From contig NZ_JAVDXI010000002.1 of the NCBI RefSeq assembly GCF_031457805.1, forward strand, positions 310,001 to 374,000: 64,000 nucleotides of DNA, in the 5' to 3' direction. The stretch's first letter is position 1; each line of letters begins with the position of its first letter. Source of the DNA: Caulobacter sp031457805 (GTDB lineage: Bacteria > Pseudomonadota > Alphaproteobacteria > Caulobacterales > Caulobacteraceae). Below are positions 7,604 to 16,259 of this stretch, one piece after another. The notes beneath the pieces are model-generated. The model was not told where the DNA came from. It was given only the letters and a program-made list of their open reading frames with translations, and ran no database searches. The position numbers were made by a program, and so were the translations under genes.

Positions 7604-8677
7604 ATGACCGATCTCAACACTCTCGAAGCCGACGTGCTGGCCCAGGTGGCCGCCGCCTCGGATCTCCAAGCGCTCGACGCGGTCCGCGTGGCCGCCGTCG
7701 GCAAGACCGGCTCGATCTCGGGCCTGCTGAAAACCCTGGGCGCGATGAGCCCCGAGGAGCGCAAGACCCAGGGCGCGGCGATTAACGCCCTGCGCGACAA
7801 GGTCCAGGACGCGATCACCCAGAAGAAGGCCGCGCTGGAAGCCGCCGAGCTGGATGCGCGCCTGGCCAGCGAGACGCTGGACCTGTCCCTGCCCGCGCCC
7901 TACCGCCGCAAGGGCTCGGTGCACCCGACCATGCAGACCATGGACGAGATGGTCGCCATCTTCGCCGAGATGGGCTTCGCCGTGGCCGAGGGCCCGGACA
8001 TCGAGGACGACTTCCACAACTTCACGGCCCTGAACTTCCCCGAGAAGCACCCGGCCCGCGAGATGCACGACACCTTCTTCTTCAACCCGAAAGAAGATGG
8101 CGAGCGGATGCTGCTGCGCACCCACACCAGCCCCGTGCAGGTGCGGACCATGGTCAGCCAAAAGCCCCCGATCCGGATCATCGCGCCGGGCCGCACCTAT
8201 CGGTGCGACAACGACGCCACCCATACGCCGGTGTTCCACCAGGTCGAGGGTCTCGTCATCGACAAGGGCATCCACATGGGCCACCTGAAGTGGACCCTGG
8301 AGACCTTCCTGGCGCGGTTCTTCGAGACCGACGCGGTCACCACCCAGTTCCGCCCGCACCACTTCCCGTTCACCGAGCCGTCGGCCGAGATGGACGTGCA
8401 GTGCGACCGCTCGGGCGGCGAGATCAAGATCGGCCAGGGCACGAGCTGGCTCGAGATCCTGGGCTGCGGCATGGTTCACCCGAACGTGCTGCGCGCCTGC
8501 GGCATCGATCCGGACGAGTACCAGGGCTTCGCCTTCGGCATGGGCGTCGACCGCCTGGGCATGCTGAAGTACGGCATGCCGGACCTGCGCGACATGTGGT
8601 CGTCGGACGTCCGCTGGCTGTCGCACTACGGCTTCAGCGCCTTCGCCGCGCCGAACCCGGCCTCGGGATTGAGCTGA
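7604..8677 (+). CDS. pheS: Phenylalanine-tRNA ligase alpha subunit
   Basis: Catalytic subunit of the alpha2-beta2 class II synthetase that charges tRNA-Phe. The N-terminal coiled-coil tRNA-binding arm spans about residues 1-90; the class II core follows with HPTMQTMDEM, the motif 2 region GRTYRCDNDATHTPVFHQVEG and motif 3 GFAFGMGVDRLGML. About 357 residues, normal length. I prefer the ATG at 7604 (MTDLNTLEAD) over the ATG at 7595, which only adds MPV. pheT follows after a 127-base gap that holds a large palindromic repeat. Confidence 0.96.
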   Translation: MTDLNTLEADVLAQVAAASDLQALDAVRVAAVGKTGSISGLLKTLGAMSPEERKTQGAAINALRDKVQDAITQKKAALEAAELDARLASETLDLSLPAPYRRKGSVHPTMQTMDEMVAIFAEMGFAVAEGPDIEDDFHNFTALNFPEKHPAREMHDTFFFNPKEDGERMLLRTHTSPVQVRTMVSQKPPIRIIAPGRTYRCDNDATHTPVFHQVEGLVIDKGIHMGHLKWTLETFLARFFETDAVTTQFRPHHFPFTEPSAEMDVQCDRSGGEIKIGQGTSWLEILGCGMVHPNVLRACGIDPDEYQGFAFGMGVDRLGMLKYGMPDLRDMWSSDVRWLSHYGFSAFAAPNPASGLS

Positions 8678-8695
8678 CCATCACTGCCGTGAAAT

Positions 8696-8775
8696 CCTCG
8701 TCCTTCGACACGCTCAGGATGAGGATTTCAAACGACATCATAGTAGCCCTCATCCTGAGCCTGTCGAAGGACGAG
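8696..8775. repeat. Long palindromic repeat between pheS and pheT
   Basis: Arms 8696-8724 (CCTCGTCCTTCGACACGC...) and 8748-8775 (inverse, ...CTGTCGAAGGACGAGG) differ at about one position and flank a 23-base spacer. Transcripts through pheS-pheT would fold a roughly 28-bp hairpin 29 bases before the pheT start. It resembles dispersed intergenic palindromes common in alphaproteobacteria. Confidence 0.85.
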
Positions 8776-8804
8776 GGCGGACCCCAGAACTGGCGGACCG
8801 CCAC

Positions 8805-11204
8805 ATGAAATTCACCCTGTCCTGGCTCAAGGACCACCTTGAGACCACCGCCACCGTCCCCGAGATCGTCGCGGCCATGACCATGGCCGGGCTCGAGGTC
8901 GAGCACGTGACTGATCCAGCGACCAAGCTGGCCCCGTTCACGGTCTGCAAGATCGTCGAGGCCGCGCGTCACCCCAACGCCGACCGCCTGCAGGTCTGCC
9001 AGGTCGACACCGTCGACGGCCGCAAGGAGATCGTCTGCGGCGCGCCGAACGCGCGTGCGGGCCTGACCACCATCTACGCTCCGATCGGCGCCTATGTGCC
9101 CGGCCTGGGCGTGACCCTGGTCGAGAAGCCCGTCCGCGGCGTCGTCTCGAACGGCATGCTCTGCTCGGCCGCCGAGCTGGAATACGCCACCGAGAGCGAC
9201 GGCATCATGGAGCTACCCGACAGCCTCGCCGTCGGCACGCCCGCCGTCGACGCCCTGGGCCTGGAAGCCGTCATCGACTTTGAAGTCACCCCGAACCGCC
9301 CCGACTGGCTGGGCGTCGCCGGCATCGCCCGCGATCTGGCCGCCGCCGGCGTCGGCGCGCTGAAGGACCTGTCGATCGCGCCGATCCCGGGGACTTATCC
9401 GAGCCCGATCAGCGTCAAGGTCGACGGCGAGGCCTGCCCGGCCTTCGCCGGTCGCTACATCCGCGGCGTCAAGAACGGCCCCTCGCCCAAGTGGCTGCAG
9501 GACCGCCTGACCGCCATCGGCCTGCGCCCGATCAGCGCCCTCGTCGACGTCACCAACCTGATCGCCTACGACCGCGCCCGCCCGCTGCACGTCTATGACG
9601 TCGCCAAGCTGTCGGGGACGGAGATCTCCACGCGCCTCGGCCGTCATGGCGTCAACGGCGACGAGCATCTGATCGCCCTGGACGGCAAGACCTACGAGCT
9701 GACGCCGGAGATGTGCGTGATCGCCGACGCGGGTGGCGAGCGCCCGATCGGCCTGGGCGGCGTCATGGGCGGCGAGAGCACCGGCTGCTCGGACGACACC
9801 GTGGACGTCTTCATCGAGAGCGCCTGGTTCGAGCCGATCCGCATCGCCCAGACCGGCCGCACGACCGGCATCGCCAGCGACGCCCAGTACCGCTTCGCCC
9901 GCACCGTCGACACCGGCTCGCTGGTGGATGGCGTCGAGCTGGCCACCAAGCTGATCCTGGAGCTGTGCGGCGGCGAGCCGTCGGAGGTTCTGTATGTCGG
10001 CGAGGTTCCGCCCGCGCCGAAGGGCTTCGCCTTCGACCCCGACTATGTCGGCCAGTTGTCGGGCCTGTCGGTGACGCCGGAGAAGACCCACCAGATCCTG
10101 GCGGCGCTGGGCTTTGACGTCGTGCTGGGCTCGCCCTGGACCGTGACGCCGCCGACCTTCCGCCGCGATGTCGAAGGCAAGGCCGACCTTGTGGAAGAAG
10201 TCGCGCGCATCGCCGGCTACGGCGCCCTGCCCTCGACGCCGCTGCCCGAGGTTCCGCGCGCCGTCGGCGGCGTGCTGACCGCCAAGCAGGCCCGCGCCCG
10301 CGCCGCCCGTCGCGCCCTGGCGGCCGCCGGCTACGCCGAGGCTGTGACCTTCAGCTTCACCAACCGCAAGACCGCAGAGCTGTTCGGCGGCGGCCAGGAC
10401 GTGCTGGTGCTGGCCAATCCGATCGCCTCGGAACTGGACTGCATGCGCCCGTCGCTTCTGCCCAACCTGATCGAGGCGGCCGGCCGCAACGCCCGCCAGG
10501 GCTTCCCGGACGCGGCCCTGTTCGAGATCGGTCCGACCTTCCACGGCGACAAGCCGGCCGACCAGCGCACCGTCGTCTCGGCGATCCTGGCCCCCAAGGC
10601 CCCGCGCGGCTGGGACAAGGCCCCGCAAGGCGACGTCTTCACCGTGAAGGCCGACCTGCTGGCCCTGCTGGAAGAGCTGGGCGCGCCCGTCGCCTCGCTG
10701 CAGACGGCGCAAGGGACCGCTTCGTCCTGGTGGCACCCAGGCCGCTCGGCGCGCCTGCAACTGGGCCCCAAGGCGGTGATGGCCGAGTTTGGCGAGATCC
10801 ACCCGGCGGTGCTCAAGGCCCTGGACGTGGCCGGTCCGGTCTATGGCTTCGAGATCACCCTGGAGGCGATCCCCGAGCCGAAGAAGAAGTCGATCAAGAC
10901 CCGCCCCGCCTTCTCGCCCTCGGCCCTGATGCCGTTGACCCGCGACTTTGCGTTCCTGGTCGACAAGCCCAAGGCCGCCGGCGATCTGGTCAAGGCCGTG
11001 GCCGGCGCCGACAAGGCGCTGATCACCGCCGCGCGCGTGTTCGACGTCTATGAGGGCCCCGGCGTGCCGGAGGGCTTCAAGTCGGTGGCGATCGAGATCG
11101 TGGTCCAGCCCCGAGACGCCACCCTCACCGACGCCGACATCGAGGCCCTCTCGGCCAAGGTCGTCGCGGCGGCGGAAAAGGCCGGCGGCAAGCTGCGAGG
11201 GTAA
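8805..11204 (+). CDS. pheT: Phenylalanine-tRNA ligase beta subunit
   Basis: 799-residue beta subunit. It opens MKFTLSWLKDHLE, then an EMAP/OB-type tRNA-binding domain (about 40-150, HPNADRLQVCQVDT), the B3/B4 editing region with VTPNRPDWLGVAGIARDLAA (about 165-180) and the VIADAGGERPIGLGGVMGG stretch (about 300-325), a B5 domain (around 400-480, FRRDVEGKADLVEEVARIAG), a catalytic-like core, and a C-terminal anticodon-binding FDX-ACB domain (about 700-799). Length and domain order are standard. It is probably cotranscribed with pheS across the palindromic repeat. Confidence 0.96.
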   Translation: MKFTLSWLKDHLETTATVPEIVAAMTMAGLEVEHVTDPATKLAPFTVCKIVEAARHPNADRLQVCQVDTVDGRKEIVCGAPNARAGLTTIYAPIGAYVPGLGVTLVEKPVRGVVSNGMLCSAAELEYATESDGIMELPDSLAVGTPAVDALGLEAVIDFEVTPNRPDWLGVAGIARDLAAAGVGALKDLSIAPIPGTYPSPISVKVDGEACPAFAGRYIRGVKNGPSPKWLQDRLTAIGLRPISALVDVTNLIAYDRARPLHVYDVAKLSGTEISTRLGRHGVNGDEHLIALDGKTYELTPEMCVIADAGGERPIGLGGVMGGESTGCSDDTVDVFIESAWFEPIRIAQTGRTTGIASDAQYRFARTVDTGSLVDGVELATKLILELCGGEPSEVLYVGEVPPAPKGFAFDPDYVGQLSGLSVTPEKTHQILAALGFDVVLGSPWTVTPPTFRRDVEGKADLVEEVARIAGYGALPSTPLPEVPRAVGGVLTAKQARARAARRALAAAGYAEAVTFSFTNRKTAELFGGGQDVLVLANPIASELDCMRPSLLPNLIEAAGRNARQGFPDAALFEIGPTFHGDKPADQRTVVSAILAPKAPRGWDKAPQGDVFTVKADLLALLEELGAPVASLQTAQGTASSWWHPGRSARLQLGPKAVMAEFGEIHPAVLKALDVAGPVYGFEITLEAIPEPKKKSIKTRPAFSPSALMPLTRDFAFLVDKPKAAGDLVKAVAGADKALITAARVFDVYEGPGVPEGFKSVAIEIVVQPRDATLTDADIEALSAKVVAAAEKAGGKLRG

Positions 11205-11212
11205 ACTTCAAA

Positions 11213-11325
11213 TCCTCCCCCTAGCGGGGGAGGTGTCCGCGAAGCGGACGGAGGGGGAAGTCCTGAGGCCCTGTTGCTTCCCCCTCCGGCCTTCGGCCGC
11301 CTCCCCCATCAGGGGGAGGATTGCC
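11213..11325. repeat. Twin-palindrome repeat of the AATCCTCCCCC family
   Basis: Ends AATCCTCCCCCTAGCGG and inverse GGGGGAGGATT, with inner arms GTCCGCGAAGCGGAC and GGCCTTCGGCC, each a smaller hairpin, and facing GGAGGGGGAAG / CTTCCCCCTCC arms. The same architecture occurs at 14531-14647 inside a gene; a degenerate half copy lies at 24104-24127. Confidence 0.85.
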
Positions 11326-11465
11326 TAACTTCCAGGCGCCCCGCCTCACCGAGGGCAAAACCGTTCCTTGCCGCGACCGATCGCCTCTTTCGCCGGCAAG
11401 ACCTTGCGCAACCGAAAACCCCGCGCTACCTCTAAGATGCGCTAATCGGAAATCATCGCTTCCAC

Positions 11466-11615
11466 ATGCAATCGACCTTCGCCTTCGCCGCCTTCATGAC
11501 CACCGGCCTTGCCGCCGTGGCCGTGATGTCGTGCGCCGTGGCGATGTGGAACATGATTAATCAGATTAAAACCGTGCGAGTTCGAACGGGGCAAAATCGG
11601 CGCAAGCAGCGGTAG
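11466..11615 (+). CDS. Possible small membrane protein
   Basis: 49 codons from ATG at 11466: a hydrophobic helix of about 25 residues (FAAFMTTGLAAVAVMSCAVAM) followed by a basic tail (KTVRVRTGQNRRKQR). This single-pass topology with a positive-inside tail is plausible for a real small protein. There is no strong ribosome-binding site, and a terminator follows about 40 bases later, which could be its own. No family recognised. It could equally be chance. Confidence 0.35.
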   Translation: MQSTFAFAAFMTTGLAAVAVMSCAVAMWNMINQIKTVRVRTGQNRRKQR

Positions 11616-11656
11616 GAACCCTACCAAACCCAAAGCCGAAGGATCGCAAGATCTCC

Positions 11657-11690
11657 AAAAAGCCCCGCTCCCACGAGCGGGGTTTTTTGT
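11657..11690 (+). terminator. Rho-independent terminator
   Basis: Stem AGCCCCGCTC / GAGCGGGGTT around CCAC with six T's; A's on the 5' side and T's on the 3' side allow it to work in both directions. It lies just before the ACT-like gene pair, so it ends transcription from the left. Confidence 0.8.
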
Positions 11691-11740
11691 TGCGCGGTTC
11701 CTCGGTCCTCCAAGCCTCTCAAAGCCAAGGATCGACACCC

Positions 11741-12037
11741 ATGAGCTACCTGCCCTCCCCACCCGCCTTCCACAGCGACCATGACGGCGTCACGGTCCAT
11801 CAGTTGCTGCTGGCCGCCCAGGACGCGCCCAGCGCGCTGGAAGCCGTCCGTCAGGGCCTGGCCGACAGCGGCGCCGAACTGTGCGGCCTGACGATGAAGC
11901 CGGTGGGCCAGATCGTCGAAGCCTCGCTGAAGGTGCGCCACCTGGGCGATCAGGCCGCCCGCCTGCTGGCCCGTGATCTGGCCGCCTGGCCCGGCGTCAA
12001 TTCGGCCTCGGTCGAGCACCAGTGGTTCCGTCCGTGA
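11741..12037 (+). CDS. Small ACT-like protein (first of a tandem pair)
   Basis: 98-residue soluble protein with no recognised named family. The body (about 20-96) has an ACT-like beta-alpha-beta pattern: VTVHQLLLAAQDAPSALEA, then ELCGLTMKPVGQIVEASLKV and AARLLARDLAAWPGVNSASVEH. ACT domains bind small ligands, often amino acids. The next gene encodes a protein with the same pattern, so the two look like diverged paralogues that may pair. The stop overlaps the next GTG start. The function is unknown. Confidence 0.6.
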   Translation: MSYLPSPPAFHSDHDGVTVHQLLLAAQDAPSALEAVRQGLADSGAELCGLTMKPVGQIVEASLKVRHLGDQAARLLARDLAAWPGVNSASVEHQWFRP

Positions 12038-12324
12038 GCGACCGCGTAGACCCGCTCAAACCGGAAGGCGGCGACCTTGCGCCCCTGCGTCGCCGCCTCT
12101 TCCTGGTCACCGCCGAGGACACCCCCGACGCCCTGATGCGCGTGCTGGGCGTGGCCTCGGTGCAGCAGGCCCGCCTGCGCGCCCTGTCCGCCGTTCCCGA
12201 GGGGCTCCACATGGCCATTCGTCTCGAGATCGACGACCAGGGCGACGACCGCGCCCAGGTGCTGGCCTCGCGGCTGGCGGCCTGTCCGTCGGTGCGCGGC
12301 GTCGGATTTGGCTGGCGGCAGTAA
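12034..12324 (+). CDS. Small ACT-like protein (second of a tandem pair)
   Basis: 96-residue protein from a GTG at 12034 that overlaps the upstream TGA as GTGA, indicating coupled translation. Residues 20-95 align by pattern with the preceding protein: RRLFLVTAEDTPDALMRVL, then ARLRALSAVPEGLHMAIRLEI and LASRLAACPSVRGVGF. The shared hydrophobic strands and the alternation strand-helix-strand-strand-helix suggest an ACT-like fold. An earlier GTG at 12022 would only add four residues inside the upstream gene. Possible role: a regulatory heterodimer with its neighbour; this is inference. Confidence 0.6.
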   Translation: MSDRVDPLKPEGGDLAPLRRRLFLVTAEDTPDALMRVLGVASVQQARLRALSAVPEGLHMAIRLEIDDQGDDRAQVLASRLAACPSVRGVGFGWRQ

Positions 12325-12376
12325 CCGATCGGCGCCGGCGTGCGGATCTGTAGAAGACAGACCTCCGGAGTTCCCG

Positions 12377-12961
12377 ATGCGCCGCCTGATCGTCCTTTTC
12401 GCCGCCGCCCTCGCCATGCTCGCGGCCCCCGCCTTCGCCGCGCCCAGGACCGAAACGGCCATCTTCGCCGGCGGCTGCTTCTGGTGCATGGAGCATGACA
12501 TGCAAGGCGTGCCCGGCGTGCTCAAGGTCGAGAGCGGCTACACCGGCGGCCACCTGAAGAACCCGACCTATCGCGACGTCACCAGCGAGACGAGCGGCCA
12601 CTACGAGGCCGTCCGCGTCACCTATGACCCCGCCAAGCTCGACTACGGCTTCCTGCTCTACCGGTACTGGAAACTGGTCGACCCGACTGACGACGGCGGC
12701 CAGTTCTGCGATCGCGGTCCGTCCTACCGCCCGGCGGTGTTCGTGACGCCCGCCCAGCGCCCGATCGCGGAGAAATCCCGCGCCGAGGCCGCCAAGCGCC
12801 TGAGAACGGGAACCATGAAGACCCAGATCCTGCCGGCGCAGACCTTCTATCTCGCCGAGGAATACCACCGCGACTACGCCAAGCGGAACAAGCTGAACTA
12901 CTTCGCCTATCGCACCGGCTGTGGTCGCGACGCACGCCTCAAGCAGGTCTGGGGCGGCTAG
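12377..12961 (+). CDS. msrA: Exported peptide-methionine (S)-S-oxide reductase
   Basis: Repairs oxidised methionine using thiols. 194 residues. The first 21 are a signal peptide (LIVLFAAALAMLAAPAFA-A), so the enzyme acts in the periplasm. The catalytic GCFWC motif follows with the nucleophilic cysteine at position 34; GGHLKNPTYRDVTSETSGH and the EYHRDY segment near the C-terminus are conserved MsrA blocks. The start is supported by GGAG at 12367-12370, six bases upstream. No MsrB gene is next to it. Confidence 0.93.
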   Translation: MRRLIVLFAAALAMLAAPAFAAPRTETAIFAGGCFWCMEHDMQGVPGVLKVESGYTGGHLKNPTYRDVTSETSGHYEAVRVTYDPAKLDYGFLLYRYWKLVDPTDDGGQFCDRGPSYRPAVFVTPAQRPIAEKSRAEAAKRLRTGTMKTQILPAQTFYLAEEYHRDYAKRNKLNYFAYRTGCGRDARLKQVWGG

Positions 12962-12969
12962 CCTTCCAC

Positions 12970-13080
12970 CGATTTCCCCGGCGAACGCCGGGGCCCAGAT
13001 CGTAAGGCGCAGGCGCTCTAGAGGTTCTTCGCTCTGCCTGAGGCTGGGTCCCGGCATTCGCCGGGAAGTTCGGATTGGGA
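12970..13080. repeat. Paired-hairpin intergenic repeat
   Basis: Left part TTTCCCCGGCGAACGCCGGGG and right part GGTCCCGGCATTCGCCGGGAA are hairpins in inverse relation, with CCCAGA/GCTGGG arms and a CGCTCTAGAGG palindrome between. It fills the gap between msrA and the first DUF4139 gene and resembles, without matching, the 1503 and 7457 repeats. Confidence 0.75.
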
Positions 13081-13150
13081 AGCGCTCAACCGCCTCGACT
13101 CCGCCTCAATCCCGTGTAGCTTACCTCTGTAAATACACGGGAGGACGTCG

Positions 13151-14524
13151 ATGAACCGCCGCATGCTGCTGGCCTCGGCCGCGCTGCTACTGGCCCCGCT
13201 CACCGCCCACGCTCAGGGCCGCGAGGTCTCGGTCACCATCTACAATTCCAGCCTCGCCCTGGTGGAGGACTCCCGCAGCCTGGACCTCAAGGCTGGACGC
13301 CAGAGGCTGGAGTTCAAGGACGTCTCCGCCGCGATCCGCCCCGAGACGGTCAGCCTTTCGGCCCCCGGGGTGACGATCCTGGAGCAGAACTTCGACTACG
13401 ACCTGCTGACCCCCGACAAGCTGATGGAGAAGGCGGTCGGCCAGCAGGTGAAGATCGTCCGCACCAATCCGGGCGATGGCAAGGAGACCACCGAGGTCGC
13501 CACCGTCCTGGCCGCCAATGAGGGCGTGGTGCTGAAGATCGGCGACCGCATCGAGGTGCTGCGCGACGATGGCGTTCCCACCCGGGTGATCTTCGACAAG
13601 GTGCCCGAGACCCTGCGCGCCCGGCCGACCCTGTCGGTCAATGTCGAGGCCGCCAGCGCCGGCGCGCGGCAGGCCAAGCTCAGCTACCTGACCTCGGGCC
13701 TGTCGTGGAAGGCCGACTATGTGGCCCTGTTCGACGAGGCCAAGGCCGCTCTGGATTTGCAGGGCTGGATCACCCTGTCGAACAACTCGGGCACGCCCTT
13801 TGAGAACGCCCGCACCCAGCTGGTGGCCGGGGATGTCAACCAGCTGAACGACGGCGGCGGCTACCGTCCGCGCCGATCGCCCGGCATGATCAGCGCCGGG
13901 ACCGAAAGCGGCGTAGGCGAACGGGTCGCAGACTACTACGTCTACCCGCTGGCCGAACGGACGACGATCGCCTCCAACCAGAACAAGCAGGTCGGCTTCC
14001 TGTCGGCCCAGGGCGTCTCCGCCAAGAAGGTCTACGAGGTCCGCGAAGGCTGGTTCACCAGCCAGGCCGAGCCCGTGAAGGCCACGGTCGCCATCCAGTT
14101 CAGCAACGCCAAACTTGCGGGTCTCGGGTCCCAACTGCCGATGGGCACGATGCGGGTCTATATGCGCGACGCCGCTGGCGATCCAAAGTTCGTCGGCGAG
14201 AACGCGATCGGCCATACCCCCGCCGGTTCCGAGCTCTCCATCAAGACCGGGGAAGCCTTTGATGTCTCCAGCCAGGCGACGTTGGTCGCCGAGAGCCGGG
14301 TCTCCAAGCGGCTGACCCGCTACGAGATGAAATACCTGCTGCGCAACGCCAAGGACCAGCCCGTGACCGTGGAGCTGCGCCAGGGCGGCCTTGGGCGCGA
14401 CGCGGCGGTCAAGGCCGAGAGCCTGAAAGGCCGCCGGATCGACGCCGGAACGCTCGGCTGGAGCGTCCCGGTCCCGGCGAATGGCGAAACCGTTCTGACC
14501 TTCACGGTCGAGACGGGGTGGTAA
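13151..14524 (+). CDS. DUF4139 domain exported protein
   Basis: 457 residues with a signal peptide (MLLASAALLLAPLTAHA-Q). The mature part starts with a beta-rich domain, VSVTIYNSSLALVEDSRSLDL, typical of the DUF4140 N-terminal region, and continues with GLSWKADYVALFD and QGWITLSNNSGTPFENARTQLVAG, the DUF4139 signature region. It is probably a periplasmic or surface beta-rich protein of unknown function. The stop codon TAA shares an A with the ATG of the next gene (TAATG), which encodes a second DUF4139 protein, so they form a coupled pair. Confidence 0.85.
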   Translation: MNRRMLLASAALLLAPLTAHAQGREVSVTIYNSSLALVEDSRSLDLKAGRQRLEFKDVSAAIRPETVSLSAPGVTILEQNFDYDLLTPDKLMEKAVGQQVKIVRTNPGDGKETTEVATVLAANEGVVLKIGDRIEVLRDDGVPTRVIFDKVPETLRARPTLSVNVEAASAGARQAKLSYLTSGLSWKADYVALFDEAKAALDLQGWITLSNNSGTPFENARTQLVAGDVNQLNDGGGYRPRRSPGMISAGTESGVGERVADYYVYPLAERTTIASNQNKQVGFLSAQGVSAKKVYEVREGWFTSQAEPVKATVAIQFSNAKLAGLGSQLPMGTMRVYMRDAAGDPKFVGENAIGHTPAGSELSIKTGEAFDVSSQATLVAESRVSKRLTRYEMKYLLRNAKDQPVTVELRQGGLGRDAAVKAESLKGRRIDAGTLGWSVPVPANGETVLTFTVETGW

Positions 14525-16212
14525 TGAGCAGATCCTCCCCCCAAGGGGGAGGTGTCGCCGCAGGCGACGGAGGGGGAAACCCTCTCCGCCCCGGCCACTT
14601 CCCCCTCCGTCCGCTTCGCGGACACCTCCCCCTTGGGGGGAGGATTTTGGCCCTCGCCCTCGCCGCCGCGCTTCCGGCCCACGCCGAAACCCTCGCCTCC
14701 CGCGCGCCGGAGACGGTGGCGATCACCCTCTATCGCGACGGCGACGGGCCGTTTCAGGCTATGAGCCCCTGGGTTCGCCAACAGGCGCGCGAAAAGGGTC
14801 TGATCCTGGTCACCGAAACCCGCACGGTGGACCTGCCGGCAGGACGGCATACGCTTCGCTTCGACGGGGTCGCCGAAGGCCTGATTCCGCAAAGCGCCGC
14901 CGTCGAAGGGCTGCCGGGCAAGGCGATTGAGCGGAACTATGACTACGCCCTCCTGAGTCCCGGAACCCTCGTCGAGCGCTCGCTGGGTCAACCGATCAAG
15001 GTGGTGCGCACCAACCGCCGCACCGGTCGTCAGCAGACCGTCGACGCCACGCTGCTCCAGGGCCCCTATGGCCTGATGGTCCGCACCGCCGAGGGCGTAG
15101 AAGCCCTGGGCTGCTCCGGCGGACCCGAGCGGCTGGTGCTGGACCGCGCGCCCGAGGGTCTGACAGACAAGCCGAGCCTGTCGACCGTCGTCGACGTCCC
15201 CTCGCCCACGCGCGCCAAGCTGACGCTTTCCTACCTCGCGCTCGGCGTGAACTGGCAGGCCGACTATGTGGCGCGGATCCATCCCGACGGTCGACGCCTG
15301 GACCTGATCGGCTGGCTGACCCTGGTCAACAGCGGCGGCAGCCGGTTCGCCGACGCCAAGACCCAAGCGGTGGCGGGAAAGCTGTCGCGCACGCCTGTCC
15401 GCGTGGACAGAGGCCAAGCCAAGGCGGTTCGTCGCGCCTGCTGGCCGATGGACACCACCCATCACGGTCAGGCCCCGCCGCCACCGCCGCCGCCTGCGCC
15501 GCCTCTGCCCATCCCCCCGGTCATGGCGGCCGCGCCGATGGCCCGATTCGCCGCTGAGGAAATCATGGTCACGGGCGCCCGCGCCAAGTTGGCCGAGCAA
15601 TCGAACCTAGGCGACTACAAGCTCTACACCCTGCCCGAGCCGGTCACGCTGAACGCGCGGCAAACCAAGCAGGTGGCTTTCCTCGACCAGAAGAACGTCG
15701 CCTTCCAGCGGCTCTATGTGGTCGCGATGAATAGCTACGACGACTATGACAACACTGACTGGCCGCTGATCGTGCCCGATGTCGTGCTGCGGCTGGAGAA
15801 CAAGACCGCCAACGGCCTGGGCAAGCCCCTGCCCTCCGGCGCCCTGTCGGCGATCGAGACCGCTGCGGGCCGCCCGACCTTCGCCGGCGAGCAGGCGGTG
15901 CGCGACGTGGCGGTGGGAGAGCCCCTGGACCTGGTCATCGGCCGCGCCATGGACGTCCACGCCCGGCCGCGCCTGGTCGAGGAACGGTCGCTGTCCAAGA
16001 CCCGTATGCGCCGCACCTTTGAGATCGACCTCGCCAACGCCAAGACCGCGCCGATCACGGTGGAGATCCGTCACGATCCCAGCGCGCCGCAGTTCAAGGT
16101 CGTGGCCGAACCCCAAAAGCACGACATCCGGCAAGGTCAGGTGGCTTGGCGGGTCACGCTCCCGGCGGGCGAACGGCGGACATTCCGTTACGCAGTAGCT
16201 TTCGGCGGATAG
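14524..16212 (+). CDS. DUF4139 domain exported protein with a repeat-derived N-terminus
   Basis: 562 residues, paralogous to the preceding protein (shared NWQADYVARI and GWLTLVNSGGSRFADAKTQAVAG). The ATG overlaps the upstream stop as TAATG. Residues 3 to about 41 (Gly/Pro/Arg-rich) are encoded by a twin-palindrome repeat; the hydrophobic stretch RILALALAAALPAHA-E that follows is a normal signal-peptide core and cleavage site. The repeat therefore seems to have landed in or just before the signal sequence and is now translated. A proline-rich spacer (PPPPPPPAPPLPIPP, about 320) precedes the second beta domain. Function unknown; probably acts with its neighbour. Confidence 0.75.
   Translation: MSRSSPQGGGVAAGDGGGNPLRPGHFPLRPLRGHLPLGGRILALALAAALPAHAETLASRAPETVAITLYRDGDGPFQAMSPWVRQQAREKGLILVTETRTVDLPAGRHTLRFDGVAEGLIPQSAAVEGLPGKAIERNYDYALLSPGTLVERSLGQPIKVVRTNRRTGRQQTVDATLLQGPYGLMVRTAEGVEALGCSGGPERLVLDRAPEGLTDKPSLSTVVDVPSPTRAKLTLSYLALGVNWQADYVARIHPDGRRLDLIGWLTLVNSGGSRFADAKTQAVAGKLSRTPVRVDRGQAKAVRRACWPMDTTHHGQAPPPPPPPAPPLPIPPVMAAAPMARFAAEEIMVTGARAKLAEQSNLGDYKLYTLPEPVTLNARQTKQVAFLDQKNVAFQRLYVVAMNSYDDYDNTDWPLIVPDVVLRLENKTANGLGKPLPSGALSAIETAAGRPTFAGEQAVRDVAVGEPLDLVIGRAMDVHARPRLVEERSLSKTRMRRTFEIDLANAKTAPITVEIRHDPSAPQFKVVAEPQKHDIRQGQVAWRVTLPAGERRTFRYAVAFGG
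14531..14647. repeat. Twin-palindrome repeat inside a coding region
   Basis: Same family as 11213-11325: outer arms GATCCTCCCCCC / GGGGGGAGGATT, inner GTCGCCGCAGGCGAC and GTCCGCTTCGCGGAC hairpins. It starts seven bases after the DUF4139 gene start and is in frame with it. Confidence 0.9.
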
Positions 16213-16259
16213 ATAGCGTCATGCTGCTGCTCTAGATGCAGGGGGCATCGGAGGGCGGC

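Noticed and set aside
9213..10802. 529-codon frame antisense to pheT
   Set aside because: Shadow of pheT with high GC3; product is Arg/Gly/Gln-rich and low in complexity.
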